64,000 bases of DNA from Bolinopsis microptera (GCF_026151205.1 NC_087082.1:3190001-3254000); one strand, 5' to 3'. Positions 48,721 to 60,587 are shown, counted from the stretch's first letter. The notes: generated by a model from the sequence alone, not told the origin. A program made the numbers and translations.

Positions 48721-51700
48721 AAAATTTTTCAAAATTCTATTTCCAAATCTCTGTCCCATTTTCAGTTTTTGAAGATGAAATTTCCAGGACCGAAAATTTA
48801 CAGTTTCAACAGATTTTGTCACCATAAACCAATTAGTAAGTCAACTTTAGATGCCATATGACACGATTGAGGTGCTAAAAGTTTCATTTCTGTCGGAGGA
48901 AGCCCACAGCAGAAAGCTTAACAAAACGAAAAGTTGTATTTTCAAAAGTCTGTCCCATTTTCAAATGTGAAATTTTCTGAAGACAAATTTTACAGATAAG
49001 ATACAATTTTTGCCCAGAAACCAATTAGTCAGTTATTTGATGATGGTACGAAACCAAATTGAAGTACTGGAAGTCAAAATCCCGAATAAAATTGCAAAAT
49101 CATATTCTCCAAATCCCTGTCCCATTTTCAGTGTTTGAAGATGAAATTTCCAGGACCGAAATTTTACAGTTTCGACTGATTTTGTCACCAGAAACCAATT
49201 AGTAAGTCAACCTTAGATGCCATATGACACGATTGAGGTGCTAAAAGTTTGATTTCTGTCGGAGGAAGCCCACAGCAGAAAGCTTAACAAAACGAAAAGT
49301 TGTATTTTAAAAAGTCTGTCCCATTTTCAAATGTGAAATTTTCTGAACACAAATTTGAAAGATTAGATGAAATGTTTGCCCAGAAACCAATTAGTCAGTT
49401 AATTGATGATGGTACGAAACCAAATTGAGGTACTGGAAGTCAAAATCCCGAATAAAATTGCAAACTCATATTCACATTTGAAAATGGGACAGACTTTTTA
49501 AAATAGACAAATTTTACAGATAATATGAAATGTTTGCCCAGTAACCAATTAGTCATTTAATTGATGATGGTACGAAACCAAATTGAGGTACTGGAAGTCA
49601 AAATCCCGAATAAAATTGCAAAATCATATTCTCCAAATCTCTGTCCCATTTTCAGTTTTTGAAGATGAAATTTCCAGGACCGAAATTTTACAGTTTCGAC
49701 TGATTTTGTCACCATAAACCAATTAGTAAGTCAAATTAAGATGCCATATGACACGATTAAGGTGCTGGAAGTTTGGTTTCTGTCGGAGGAAGCCCACAGC
49801 AGAAAGCTTAACAAAACGAAAAGTTGTATTTTAAAAAGTCTGTCCCATTTTCAAATGTGAAATTTTCTGAAGACAAATTTTACAGATAAAATAAAATGTT
49901 TGCCCAGTAACCAATTAGTCAGTTAATTGATGATGGTACGAAACCAAATTTAGGCACTGGAAGTCAAAATCCCGAACAAAATTGCAAAATCATATTTTCC
50001 AAATCTCTGTCCCTTTTTCAGTTTTTGAAGATGAAATTTCCAGGACCGAAATTTTACAGTTTCGACTGATTTTGTCACCATAAACCAATTAGTAAGTCAA
50101 CTTTAGATGCCATATGACACGATTAAGGTGCTGGAAGTTTGATTTCTGTCGGAGGAAGCCCACAGCAGAAAGCTTAACAAAAACGAAAAGTTGTATTTTC
50201 AAAAGTCTGTCCCATTTTCAAATGTGAAATTTTCTGAAGACAAATTTTACAGATAAATAAAATGTTTGCCCCGAAACCAATTAGTCAGTTGATTGATGAT
50301 GGTACGAAACCAAATTGAGGTACTGGAAGTCAAAATCCCGAATAAAATTGCAAAATCATATTCTCCAAATCTCTGTCCCATTTTCAGTTTTTGAAGATGA
50401 AATTTCCAGGACCGAAATTTTACAGTTTCGACTGATTTTGTCACCATAAACCAATTAGTAAGTCAACTTCAGATGCCATATGACACGATTGGAGGTGCTG
50501 GAAGTTTGATTTCTGTCGGAGGAAGCCCACAGCAGAAAGCTTAACAAAACGAAAAGTTGTATTTTCAAAAGTCTGTCCCATTTTCAAATGTGAAATTTTC
50601 TGAAGACAAATTTTACAGATAAGATACAATTTTTGCCCAGAAACCAATTAGTCAGTTAATTGATGATGGTACGAAACCAAATTGAAGTACTGGAAGTCAA
50701 AATCCCGAATAAAATTGCAAAATCATATTCTCCAAATCTCGGTCCCATTTTCAGTTTTTGAAGATGAAATTTCCAGGACCGAAATTTTACAGTTTCGACT
50801 GATTTTGTCACCATAAACCAATTAGTAAGTCAACTTTAGATGCCATATGACACGATTGAGGTGCTAAAAGTTTGATTTCTGTCGGAAGAAGCCCACAGCA
50901 GATAGCTTAACAAAACGAAAAGTTGTATTTTCAAAAGTCTGTCCCATTTTCAAATGTGAAATTTTCTGAACACAAATTTGAAAAATTAGATGAAATGTTT
51001 GCCCAGAAACCAATTAGTCAGTTAATTGATGATGGTACGAAACCAAATTGAGGTACTGGAAGTCAAAATCCCGAATAAAATTGCAAAATTATATTTTCCA
51101 AATCTCGGTCCCATTTTCAGTTTTTGAAGATGAAATTTCCAGGACCGAAATTTTACAGTTTCAACAGATTTTTTCACCATAAACAAATTAGTAAGTCAAC
51201 TTTAGATGCCATATGACACGATTGAGGTGCTAAAAGTTTCATTTCTGTCGGAGGAAGCCCACAGCAGAAAGCTTAACAAAACGAAAAGTTGTATTTTCAA
51301 AAGTCTGTCCCATTTTCAAATGTGAAATTTTCTGAAGACAAATTTTACAGATAAGATACAATTTTTGCCCAGAAACCAATTAGTCAGTTATTTGATGATG
51401 GTACGAAACCAAATTGAAGTACTGGAAGTCAAAATCCCGAATAAAATTGCAAAATCATATTCTCCAAATCCCTGTCCCATTTTCAGTGTTTGAAGATGAA
51501 ATTTCCAGGACCGAAATTTTACAGTTTCGACTGATTTTGTCACCAGAAACCAATTAGTAAGTCAACTTTAGATGCCATATGACACGATTGAGGTGCTAAA
51601 AGTTTGATTTCTGTCGGAGGAAGCCCACAGCAGAAAGCTTAACAAAACGAAAAGTTGTATTTTAAAAAGTCTGTCCCATTTTCAAATGTGAAATTTTCTG

Positions 51701-54700
51701 AACACAAATTTGAAAGATTAGATGAAATGTTTGCCCAGAAACCAATTAGTCAGTTAATTGATGATGGTACGAAACCAAATTGAGGTACTGGAAGTCAAAA
51801 TCCCGAATAAAATTGCAAACTCATATTCACATTTGAAAATGGGACAGACTTTTTAAAATAGACAAATTTTACAGATAATATGAAATGTTTGCCCAGTAAC
51901 CAATTAGTCATTTAATTGATGATGGTACGAAACCAAATTGAGGTACTGGAAGTCAAAATCCCGAATAAAATTGCAAAATCATATTCTCCAAATCTCTGTC
52001 CCATTTTCAGTTTTTGAAGATGAAATTTCCAGGACCGAAATTTTACAGTTTCGACTGATTTTGTCACCATAAACCAATTAGTAAGTCAAATTAAGATGCC
52101 ATATGACACGATTAAGGTGCTGGAAGTTTGATTTCTGTCGGAGGAAGCCCACAGCAGAAAGCTTAACAAAACGAAAAGTTGTATTTTCAAAAGTCTGTCC
52201 CATTTTCAAATGTGAAATTTTCTGAAGACAAATTTTACAGATAAAATAAAATGCTTGCCCCAAAACCAATTAGTCAGTTAATTGATGATGGTACGAAACC
52301 AAATTGAGGTACTGGAAGTCGAAATCCCGAATAAAATTGCAAAATCATATTCTCCAAATCTCTGTCCCATTTTCAGTTTTTGAAGATGAAATTTCCAGGA
52401 CCGAAATTTTACAGTTTCGATTGATTTTGTCACCATAAACCAATTAGTAAGTCAACTTCAGATGCCATATGACACGATTGAGGTGCTGGAAGTTTGATTT
52501 CTGTCGGAGGAAGCCCACAGCAGAAAGCTTAACAAAACGAAAAGTTGTATTTTCAAAAGTCTGTCCCATTTTCAAATGTGAAATTTTCTGAAGACAAATT
52601 TTACAGATAAAATAAATTGTTTGCCCCGAAACCAATTAGTCAGTTGATTGATGATGGTACGAAACCAAATTGAGGTACTGGAAGTCAAAATCCCGAATAA
52701 AATTGCAAAATCATATTCTCCAAATCTCTGTCCCATTTTCAGTTTTTGAAGATGAAATTTCCAGGACCGAAATTTTACAGTTTCGACTGATTTTGTCACC
52801 ATAAACCAATTAGTAAGTCAACTTCAGATGCCATATGACACGATTGAGGTGCTGGAAGTTTGATTTCTGTCGGAGGAAGCCCACAGCAGAAAGCTTAACA
52901 AAACGAAAAGTTGTATTTTCAAAAGTCTGTCCCATTTTCAAATGTGAAATTTTCTGAACACAAATTTTACAGATAAGATGAAATGTTTGCCCAGAAACCA
53001 ATAAGTTAGTTAATTGATGATGGTACGAAACCAAATTGAGGTACTGGAAGTCAAAATCCCGAATAAAATTGCAAAATCATATTGTCCAAATCTCTGTCCC
53101 ATTTTCAGTGTTTGAAGATGAAATTTCCAGGACCGAAATTTTACAGTTTCAACAGATTTTTTCACCATAAACCAATTAGTAAGTCAACTAAAGATGCCAT
53201 ATGACACGATTGAGGTGCTGGAAGTTTGATTTCTGTCGGAGGAAGCCCACAGCAGAAAGCTTAACAAAACGAAAAGTTGTATTTTCAAAAGTCTGTCCCA
53301 TTTTCAAATGTGAAATTTTCTGAAGACAAATTTTACAGATAAGATAAAATTTTTGCCCAGAAACCAATTAGTCAGTTAATTGATGATGGTACGAAACCAA
53401 ATTGAAGTACTGGAAGTCAAAATCCCGAATAAAATTGCAAAATCATATTCTCCAAATCTCGGTCCCATTTTCAGTTTTTGAAGATGAAATTTCCAGGACC
53501 GAAATTTTACAGTTTCGACTGATTTTGTCACCATAAACCAATTAGTAAGTCAACTTTAGATGCCATATGACACGATTGAGGTGCTAAAAGTTTGATTTCT
53601 GTCGGAGGAAGCCCACAGCAGATAGCTTAACAAAACGAAAAGTTGTATTTTAAAAAGTCTGTCCCATTTTCAAATGTGAAATTTTCTGAACACAAATTTG
53701 AAAAATTAGATGAAATGTTTGCCCAGAAACCAATTAGTCAGTTAATTGATGATGGTACGAAACCAAATTGAGGTACTGGAAGTCAAAATCCCGAATAAAA
53801 TTGCAAAATTATATTCTCCAAATCTCAGTCCCTTTTTCAGTTTTTGAAGATGAAATTTCCAGGACCGAAATTTTACAGTTTCGACTGATTTTGTCACCAT
53901 AAACCAATTAGTAAGTCAACTTAAGATGTCATATGACACGATTGAGGTGCTGGAAGTTTGATTTCTGTCGGAGGAAGCCCACAACAGAAAGCTTAACAAA
54001 ACGAAAAGTTGTATTTTCAAAAGTCTGTCCAATTTTCAAATGTGAAATTTTCTGAAGACAAATTTTACAGATAAAATAAAATGTTTGCCCCAAAACCAAT
54101 TAGTCAGTTAATATATGATGGTAAGAAACCGAATTGAGGTACTGGAAGTCAAAATCCCGAATAAAATTGCAAAATCATATTTTCCAAATCTCTGTCCCTT
54201 TTTCAGTTTTTGAAGATGAATTTTCCAGGACCGAAATTTTACAGTTTCGACTGATTTTGTCACCATAAACCAATTAGTAAGTCAACTTAAGATGCCATAT
54301 GACACGATTAAGGTGCTGGAAGTTTGATTTCTGTCGGAGGAAGCCCACAGCAGAAAGCTTAACAAAACGAAAAGTTGTATTTTAAAAAGTCTGTCCCATT
54401 TTCAAATGTGAAATTTTCTGAACACAAATTTTACAGATTAGATAAAATATTTGCACAGAAACCAATGAGTCAGTTAATTGATGATGGTACGAGACCAAAT
54501 TGAGGTACTGGAAGTGGAAGTCAAAATCCCGAATAAAATTGCAAAATCATATTCTCCAAATCTCTGTCCCATTTTCAGTTTTTGAAGATGAAATTTCCAG
54601 GACCGAAATTTTACAGTTTCGACTGATTTTGTCACCATAAACCAATTAGTAAGTCAACTTTAGATGCCATATGACACGATTGAGGTGCTGGAAGTTTGAT

Positions 54701-55251
54701 TTCTGTCGGAGGAAGCCCACAGCAGAAAGCTTAACAAAACGAAAAGTTGTATTTTCAAAAGTCTGTCCCATTTTCAAATGTGAAATTTTCTGAACACAAA
54801 TTTTACAGATAAGATGAAATGTTTGCCCAGAAACCAATTAGTTAGTTATTTGATGATGGTACGAAACCAAATTGAGGTACTGGAAGTCAAAATCCCGAAT
54901 AAAATTGCAAAATCATATTGTCCAAATCTCTGTCCCATTTTCAGTTTTTGAAGATGAAATTTCCAGGACCGAAATTTTACAGTTTCAACAGATTTTGTCA
55001 CCATGAACCAATTAGTAAGTCAACTTAAGATGCCATATGACACGATTGAGGTGCTGGAAGTTTGATTTCTGTCGGAGGAAGCCCACAGCAGAAAGCTTAA
55101 CAAAACGAAAAGTTGTATTTTCAAAAGTCTGTCCCATTTTTAAATGTGAAATTTTCTGAAGACAAATTTTACAGATAAGATAAAATTTTTGCCCAGAAAC
55201 CAATTAGTCAGTTAATTGATGATGGTTCAAAACCAAATTGAGGTATTGGAA
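48721..55251 (+). repeat. 366-bp satellite, clean array with higher-order structure
   Basis: Successive copies of the word GCCATATGACACGATT start at 48853, 49219, 49743, 50109, 50475, 50842, 51208, 51574, 52098, 52464, 52830, 53196, 53562, 53928, 54294, 54666 and 55032. The step is 366 bp except for two steps of 524 and one each of 367 and 372. Each unit has two related halves beginning CTGTCCCATTTTCA, 199 and 167 bp long, sharing TTTTACAG and AACCAATTAGT words. The pattern 366-524 recurs with a shift of 2,355 bp, a local higher-order duplication. Minus-strand frames of 63-76 codons recur with the units and have no sign of being genes. Confidence 0.97.
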
Positions 55252-55626
55252 CGAGCGTGCTAAATCACTCTACAGTCGATCTTCGAGATTGTTCTAAAAG
55301 GGTCCCCGACAGTTGAAACCAACTTCAATCGATGTATTTTCGGACGCTGATTCCGAATCAACCCCCATGACATAGGGGTTAAAAGCTCCCCTGACGAGAT
55401 ATTGGCGAAAAACTGTCTTGATCACGTGATATGACCGTATAAGGAAGTTATTATAATTTCTCGTTAGGGTTAGGGTTTCAGCATATGCTTTTGCTAAGGA
55501 TTGGGTTAGGGTTAGGGTTGGGATCAGATTAGAGGGTTAGGGTTTCGAATAGTCGTTCAGGACCAGCTAGAGAACGGGTTGAAAAAGTCACGTGACAGTC
55601 GAGTGTAGAGTGATTAATCATCATCC
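55252..55626 (+). mobile_element. 375-bp MITE with 9-bp target duplication and TTAGGG-like runs
   Basis: The host satellite shows the insertion exactly: GTATTGGAA flanks both sides (55243-55251 and 55627-55635), and the distance between satellite landmarks grows by 384 bp, equal to 375 plus 9. The ends are imperfect inverted repeats, with AATCACTCTACA-TCGA shared about ten bases in from each tip. A 9-bp duplication is typical of MULE/MuDR elements. No protein is encoded. Internally, TTAGGG-like runs occur at about 55463-55478, 55504-55522 and 55540-55550, and a TCACGTGA-type word lies near 55418. Confidence 0.85.
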
Positions 55627-56632
55627 GTATTGGAAGTCAAAACACCGAATAAAATTGCGAAATCATATTCTCCAAATCTCTGTCCCATTTTCAGTTTTTG
55701 AAGATGAAATTTCCAGGACCGAAATTTTACAGTTTCGACTGATTTTGTCACCATAAACCAATTAGTAAGTCAACTTTAGATGCCATATGACACGATTGAG
55801 GTGCTGGAAGTTTGATTTCTGTCGGAGGAAGCCCACAGCAGAAAGCTTAACAAAACGAAAAGTTGTATTTTAAAAAGTCTGTCCCATTTTCAAATGTGAA
55901 ATTTTCTGAAGACAAATTTTACAGATAAGATAAAATTTTTGCCCAGAAACCAATTAGTCAGTTAATTGATGATGGTACGAAACCAAATTGGGGTACTGGA
56001 AGTCAAAATCCCGAATAAAATTGCAAAATCATATTCTCCAAATCCCTGTCCCATTTTCAGTTTTTGAAGATGAAATTTCCAGGACCGAAATTTTACAGTT
56101 TCGAGTTTCGACTGATTTTGTCACCAGAAACCAATTAGTAAGTCAACTTTAGATGCCATATGACACGATTGAGGTGCTAAAAGTTTGATTTCTGTCGGAG
56201 GAAGCCCACAGCAGAAAGCTTAACAAAACGAAAAGTTGTATTTTAAAAAGTCTGTCCCATTTTCAAATGTGAAATTTTCTGAACACAAATTTGAAAGATT
56301 AGATGAAATGTTTGCCCAGAAACCAATAAGTCAGTTAATTGATGATGGTAAGAAACCAAATTGAGGTACTGGAAGCCTAAATACCGAATAAAATTGCAAA
56401 ATCATATTCTCCAAATCTCTGTCCCATTTTCAGTTTTTGAAGATGAAATTTCCAGGACCGAAATTTTACACCCTTTACAGTTTCAACAGATTTTGTCACC
56501 AGAAACCAATTAGTAAGTCAACTTTAGATGCCATATGACACGATTGAGGTGCTAAAAGTTTGATTTCTGTCGGAGGTAGCCCACAGCAGAAAGCTTAACA
56601 AAACGAAAAGTTGTATTTTAAAAAGTCTATAC
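55627..56632 (+). repeat. Satellite, right edge units
   Basis: About 2.7 units follow the MITE. Two carry short private duplications: CGAGTTTCGA near 56100 (plus 7 bp) and CACCCTTTACAG near 56470 (plus 9 bp). The regular array ends at about 56632. Confidence 0.95.
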
Positions 56633-56790
56633 TATAAATCGCACGATTGAAAGGAGGATTGATTTCGGTCGGATGAAGCACACTGTAGTTTAATTAAACG
56701 AAAATTTTATATTTTCTAATTTCTGTCCCATTTTTAAATATGAAAATTTCTGAACACTAATTTGACAGATTGGATGGACTCATAAACCTG
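56633..56790 (+). repeat. Strongly diverged satellite monomer at the array edge
   Basis: Weak satellite order persists: CGCACGATTGAAAGG, GATTTCGGTCGGATGAAGCACAC, TTAAACGAAAATTTTATATTTT, CTGTCCCATTTTTAAATATG, TTTCTGAACACTAATTTGACAG. Divergence is far higher than between neighbouring units, as expected for an old edge copy outside the reach of homogenisation. Confidence 0.7.
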
Positions 56791-57173
56791 GTCCATATTG
56801 AGATTTAATGCTCGAACAATCCATAAAATTCACGTGATTTCAAGAAAGCGTTTTTCTTTTTTCAATAGAAGTTAATTTAGGTAATTGTAGCGAAATGAAA
56901 TATATTTCTTTTGATCATAAGTTAAAATGATAAACCAATACAATATAGGCTGTACTTTGTTGATAACAGCTTCTTTAGTCTCGATCCGATAGAATGTAAC
57001 AATATTGATTCTTAAAACCTGTTAAGTTTCAATTAAAGATGTTAGCTGCATCAGTTATTCTAGGCAAGCCTAGATAAAAATAATCGTTGTTAAAAACTAT
57101 CCTTATCAAAACGTAAAACGTCAGGTCTCATAAATCGGTTAAAATAAGTTAAAAATCGAATTTTCATGTCCCG

Positions 57174-59594
57174 CTAGTCGTCTTGGTTTGAGCTGAGATA
57201 GTTTTGTGCTTTTTCTCTGATACTGTTCAATTTGGCTTCATCTCCGTGAGCTGTTTCGAAATCTATGTACCGTTTGAAGAAGAACCTCATCTTTTTTATT
57301 GGGAGTTTTAGTCCAACCATTCTGTCAAGTAGCAACCTGAGAGAGAAACTCGATTAAATCATGGTAAAAGCAATCAACCAGATATCAATAACACAGGCTT
57401 AGGTAATGATCAAAATTACATGCATATTTATCATTAAATTTATGTTTTTAACTTTTCTAGATCACGAATCCGTAGCAATTTATTGATGAAAAGTGTACTC
57501 AATCGACATTATATTCACGAAAATATTACCCAGATAAGTTGTCAGCTTGAAGAGCAGCTATTTTCCCTTACCTAGACTGCTGGTGGTCATTGAGAGCAAT
57601 GGTCTTATCCAGATAAACCGCCCACAGATCCAGTCTGTGAGGATAAGTTGTCAAAACGTTCTCGAACATTGTGCTGCCTCGGTTTGGATCTCCTTGCTTG
57701 TACTCCGTCTGTGCAAAGTGACATATCGTCCTGATATCTGGAGATAGGATTGTGGTTGTTTGGATGATTTAGGATCGGTCTATATATCGTAACAGGGGAA
57801 GAAACACAATTGGGGTGTCCAACCCCATAATCTTAATTCGGGTGTTTACGACATGCCAAGGCGTGACTTAAAAACTTACGTTTATGTTTGGGTAAGGATT
57901 TGAGAGCTTTAGCGAGGAGCTCTCTCATCTCATCTAGACGTTGTTGGGTGGCGAGAGTGGAGCAGTAGTTGCACCAAACCTTCCTCGCTCTCTTGTACTT
58001 CTTCAGCAGTACCGAGCTGTACACGTCGTCCAATTCCTGGGGAAGTGACATTGTGACGTCATATAATCACGTGTTATGTCGTTATAATGTCATGCATTAT
58101 TCTGATCTTGGACTTAATCTCAGAACGGCGAATACACACAAACAACCATCAATTTACCTGGTATTTCTTAGACTTGTCCAAGACAGCAGCAAGCCGGAGG
58201 AAGACAGCCTTACTGTCGTTGACAGCAGCCGCATCCTTGCAGACTGCCATCAGCCCCTCGTGGGTACCGAACGAGTTCTCTAAGTTAAACAGGGCCGACC
58301 ATACATTCAGCTTCTCTTCTTCTAGTCTGGGAGGAATGGGAAATATTTGATCGCTGTAATCACTATGGCCTGGGGAGGGGCAACCCATGCCCATTGCATT
58401 TGACCAAAAGATGAGGAGTAAATAGGGAAAATGGGCAAAGATCTATAGATGATACAGTGCAGTAATAGTTAAAAAGTTACACGACACTGCTTTGAAACTG
58501 TTTAATGTTCATCGGTGTATATAAAATATCAAATTGATTTCTGTGCTCTTCTTACCGATAGTTGATGGTATCCAGTGCTCGTTTGGCTGTGAGTCTAGCC
58601 TTGTCCACATTGCCGAGTCCGAGCCAGTACGCCATGTAGCACACCCAGCTAGCTCCACTGTCGGGCTTACTCGCTACCTCCCTAATTTATAATATTAATA
58701 TAATTAACAATAATAATAACAATTAAATTTGTTGCTGTAAGTTCAATTATTTGATATGATTAGAAATACCCACTGATAAAATGAAGCAGCATGGCACAAG
58801 AAAATTGCCGGTTAATTTTGCACTCGTGTGAATACGTGAATAAAGCATGGTTTTTATATAAAGTGCAACAAAGGCAAGTTAAATGTACCTCTCGAAATCG
58901 TCTTCAGTCTCAAGAGAAGATGAGTTACTCTTCATTTCTATCTTCCTGATCTCTTCTTCTGCTTCTTCCTTCTTTCGTTTCTTTTCACGTTTTAAGAAAC
59001 TCTTCCCCTGGATAGGAAGTTTAATTTAGATGAGAGTTGTGTACACATGTACATTGCACTAGTGACAAGAAATATAGATATGAAATTAAAGAGTGCTAAA
59101 AGTAATTATTTAATTACCTTTTTAGCTTCTGGCTCGTCTGTTTTAGCACTCCCATCTTCCTCCTCAGAATCGGACTCTTTCTCCTCAGCCAGGACTTCTC
59201 TCAACGAGACGCTCTCTGAAGGTGTGGTTTTCAATATTTCAAGAAATCAGATGAAAGTTTTAGAGATTGAACAATCTAATAACTAACGTATAAAGAAGTA
59301 AATAAATCACTACCCATAAATCTTTAACACTAGTGACTAGTTTATCTAATTTTGAGAGTAAAATTAAATCTTAGACAAAAAATAGTAATAGAAAATAGAT
59401 AACCCAGTAAACTGATAAAGTACAAACCTTCATCAACGTTGGTGGAATCCACACTCTTCTTAGAAGTGAAGACTATCTTGGGGGCATCCTCCACCTCCAT
59501 AACCTCATCATCTGACTCATCAGCTTCACCAGTCTCACCATCACTGCCACCATCAGAGTCCTGGTATTTCTCCAGCAGTATGTCGTCCAGACAT
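57174..59594 (-). CDS. PDCD11: C-terminal part of rRNA biogenesis protein Rrp5/PDCD11
   Basis: Rrp5 is a nucleolar RNA-binding factor needed for processing of both small- and large-subunit pre-rRNA; its C-terminal repeats act mainly in the 18S branch. Eight exons (minus strand, 5' to 3'): 59428-59594, 59118-59215, 58889-59007, 58556-58681, 58158-58326, 57880-58036, 57572-57737, 57174-57336. All borders are GT-AG and the phases agree, giving one open 387-residue frame ending in TAG at 57174-57176. The first two exons are acidic, and the third is a Lys/Glu-rich helix ending EDDFER. HAT/TPR-like repeats follow: ASWVCYMAYWLGLGNVDKAR; LEEEKLNVWSALFNLENSFG; ARKVWCNYC; ALKSLPKHKHIRTICHFAQ; FENVLTTYPHRLDLWAVYLD; MRFFFKRYIDFETAHGDEAK. 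Order and spacing match the C-terminus of animal Rrp5. The S1 domains that should precede it are not seen; the first visible exon starts mid-codon, so more 5' exons must exist. Confidence 0.93.
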
Positions 59595-59819
59595 CTGAAA
59601 AAATAGGGGGGTTACTTTCTGAGATAGAAAGTAGTAAGGAAAAGGAGGGGAAAAGGGACAGAAAATAGGAAATTGTAGAAAGAAGTAGGGGATAGGGTGG
59701 GAGGAAGGATGGAAAATAGGAAATTATATCGCCTTTAGACTTACAAATGAGCCGATATAAATTATTCAATATTCAATGCGTACAAGTTTTGTAATAACTG
59801 TATTTATCTATTTTTCCAG

Positions 59820-60587
59820 TCGAAGAACCAGATTTGAACAAAAAAGAATCAGAAGAGGAAAAGAAAATACAAGAGGCTTTTGTCGAAGGCTTTTACATTG
59901 CACTTGTGCTAGACATAGGTTCAGATAATGTTCATACGTTCATTATCTGATATATTACTCTACCATTGTTTTATATTAGTTGAGCATTTACAGCTGAATA
60001 GATCTTTACTTGAGCATCGCTTCTTTGTCTTAAGGTCAAACCAGAGTCGAAAATGAAAATTTGATACAGCAATTCTCTTAAGAATACGTTGAGACGGAAA
60101 TTTGCCTATATTTCCAGATATGACAACCGCAAATTTAACATTGAGTGAGGACAACCTGTTCCGAGTATACTTGGATGACGGCACGAGAATGGAGGAAATA
60201 TGCGGTTTAATAAACCGCGTGTACATGGAGACAGAGTAAGCGGAGTCATTTCGCTCATTTAAATATGATATTCTTATTTAAAAGTATCAATATATTTAAA
60301 AATAGAACTTTAGTCGAGCATAAAAAACTTGCCATACACATTATACACATTTATAAGAATTAAATTTTCTTTTCTTGATATCATAAGTTATTTTTCTTTC
60401 AGTTTTTATTTTCACAGTTACTTAAAAGTTTAACAATATAAGTTATATTGTAAACTGAAGGTGGCTGGAAGAGGAAGACGTCGTGGTAAGGAAGGAGTTC
60501 ATTTCTTGGAGGGAATTCCTCCGGAAAAGTATACAGGATTACAACCAACAAGAAAGTTCCAGGAAAGTTTTCAGACGAAAAAAATGA
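59820..60587 (+). CDS. Small three-exon gene of unknown function (possibly partial)
   Basis: Exons 59820-59918, 60118-60235 and 60461-60587 are bordered by AG and GT (ATTTTTCCAG, GGTTCAG; TATTTCCAG, GTAAGC; ACTGAAG) and join in phase to a TGA at 60585-60587. The first exon is acidic and Lys-rich (NKKESEEEKKIQEAF). The second reads LSEDNLFRVYLDDGTRMEEI, a compact beta-alpha style segment. The third is a charged helix with WLEEEDVVVRKEFISWREFL and a basic tail. If translation starts at the ATG at 60120, the product is 80 residues; with the first exon it is longer and its start is unknown. A second open frame in the last exon runs to about 60619. It lies just upstream of, and divergent from, the visible Rrp5 exons. 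No family recognised. Confidence 0.5.

Noticed and set aside
50247-55203. Repeated 63-76-codon minus-strand frames of near-identical sequence
   Set aside because: They recur with the 366-bp unit because 366 is divisible by three and the frame lacks a stop there. Nothing supports translation.
37871-56632. Regular array as a possible CRISPR locus
   Set aside because: Units are 366 bp and repeat throughout without short unique spacers; the genome is eukaryotic with spliced genes. It is a satellite.
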